Positions 6,180-6,870 of a stretch of DNA of 6,870 bases are shown in pieces. The stretch spans positions 950-7,819 of the forward strand of contig DHGE01000099.1 of the NCBI GenBank assembly GCA_002402635.1, given 5' to 3'. A program made the position numbers and the translations under genes. The DNA is from Deferribacterales bacterium UBA4806 (GTDB taxonomy: Bacteria; Chrysiogenota; Deferribacteres; Deferribacterales; UBA228). How positions within the stretch are numbered: position 1 is the stretch's first letter; each line of letters opens with the position of its first letter. The notes beneath the pieces are model-generated. The model saw nothing but the letters and a program-made list of their open reading frames with translations. It was not told the DNA's origin and ran no database searches.

Positions 6180-6870
6180 AAATGTTTATTCCTGAATTTA
6201 CTTTTCAAAAAATTCCCAGAATATATTTTGGTAAAGAGTCTCTAAACAATTTATCATCCATTATAAAAGAACAAAAATCAGATAATGTTCTTTTAACTAC
6301 CGGTAATAATTCATTAAATAAAAGTGGCAAGTTAGCATCTATTATATCTTTAATCAAAAGTAATAATACTGAGTTTTCCCATATAAATGTTGCTGAGGAG
6401 CCATCAGTAGAATTTATTGATGAGGTAACAAAAGAATTTAAAAATAAAAATTTTGATATAATTATTTCAGTAGGTGGAGGCAGTGTTATTGACACTGGGA
6501 AAGCAATATCAGCAATGTTACATCTAAATGATTCTATAATTAATTACTTAGATGGAGTAGGTACTAAAAAACATGATGGTATAAAAATTCCATTTATTGC
6601 AATCCCAACTACAGCAGGGACTGGTAGTGAAGCAACTAATAACGCAGTAATAAGCAAAAAAGGGCAGGGTGATTTTAAAAGATCATTGAGACATAATAAT
6701 CTAATTCCTGATTATGCAATAATTGACCCAGTGCTAACATTAACTCAACCTGAATACGTAACTGCTTTTGCTGGCCTTGATGCTTTTACACAATTACTTG
6801 AGTCTTTTGTATCAAATAAAGCAACGCCTATGACTGATGCATTATGCATGAGTGCTATACAGTATTTTGA
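6176..6870 (+). CDS. Iron-containing (group III) alcohol dehydrogenase, N-terminal 231 residues (3' end outside window)
   Basis: The frame is open from ATG 6176 (overlapping the previous stop as ATGA) to the window edge. No own Shine-Dalgarno sequence is visible, consistent with coupling; ATG 6182 is an alternative start. The N-terminal F-x-PRIYFGKESL (residues 10-23) and the dinucleotide-binding SVGGGSVIDTGKA (98-110) are typical of the Fe-ADH family (PF00465). So are PTTAGTGSEAT (144-154) and IIDPVLTLTQP (182-192). The metal-site helix reads AGLDAFTQLLESFVS (199-213). Asp202 matches the first metal ligand, but position 206 is Gln where FucO-type enzymes have His. Family members reduce aldehydes or oxidise alcohols with NAD(P)(H). 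The two later His ligands lie outside the window. Pairing with the LsrG-like enzyme suggests catabolism or detoxification of a small carbonyl compound, which is inference. Confidence 0.9.
   Translation, partial: MKMFIPEFTFQKIPRIYFGKESLNNLSSIIKEQKSDNVLLTTGNNSLNKSGKLASIISLIKSNNTEFSHINVAEEPSVEFIDEVTKEFKNKNFDIIISVGGGSVIDTGKAISAMLHLNDSIINYLDGVGTKKHDGIKIPFIAIPTTAGTGSEATNNAVISKKGQGDFKRSLRHNNLIPDYAIIDPVLTLTQPEYVTAFAGLDAFTQLLESFVSNKATPMTDALCMSAIQYF

Noticed and set aside
6205..6495. 96-codon minus-strand open frame
   Set aside because: Antisense to the alcohol dehydrogenase, whose NAD-binding motif is intact on the plus strand.

Overview
The window is very A+T-rich and looks like a chromosomal segment of a diderm (Gram-negative-type) bacterium. 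The strongest pointers are the C-terminal barrel of a TonB-dependent outer-membrane receptor and three small exported proteins with Sec signal peptides. Genes carry clear Shine-Dalgarno sequences (AGGAGG/GGAGG). I cannot assign a genus from sequence alone; I see no phage, insertion-sequence, CRISPR, tRNA or rRNA signature.

Layout. Positions 1-584 (+) hold the 3' end of a TonB-dependent receptor gene, closed by a strong bidirectional hairpin that also ends a convergent small gene (633-1007, -) for an exported DUF4168-type protein. A ~300 bp A+T-rich gap follows. Next comes a 493-residue membrane transporter of the GltS (sodium:glutamate symporter) superfamily (1313-2794, +). It again converges, through a shared hairpin, on a second, paralogous DUF4168 gene (2839-3234, -). 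Two further minus-strand genes follow: an M48/Ste24-type integral-membrane zinc protease (3419-4657) and an exported TPR-repeat protein (4931-5623). The last 1 kb is a plus-strand operon: an LsrG/ABM-like small enzyme (5880-6179) overlapping by ATGA an iron-containing alcohol dehydrogenase (6176 to beyond the window end). It has a good -10 box and two dyad-symmetric candidate operators.

Most genes look like independent housekeeping, envelope or transport units, not one system. Two points merit attention. One is the DUF4168 pair, whose terminator hairpins sit at identical distances from the stop codons, suggesting a duplicated gene-plus-terminator cassette on either side of the transporter. 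The other is the LsrG-like/alcohol dehydrogenase operon, whose dehydrogenase has Gln in place of a usual metal-ligand His. I do not see convincing evidence for a wholly new multi-gene system here.

Start corrections: the transporter starts at ATG 1313, not an upstream TTG; the TPR protein at 5623, not 5692; the LsrG-like protein at 5880, not 5868. Both DUF4168 proteins probably start at the second of two tandem ATGs.
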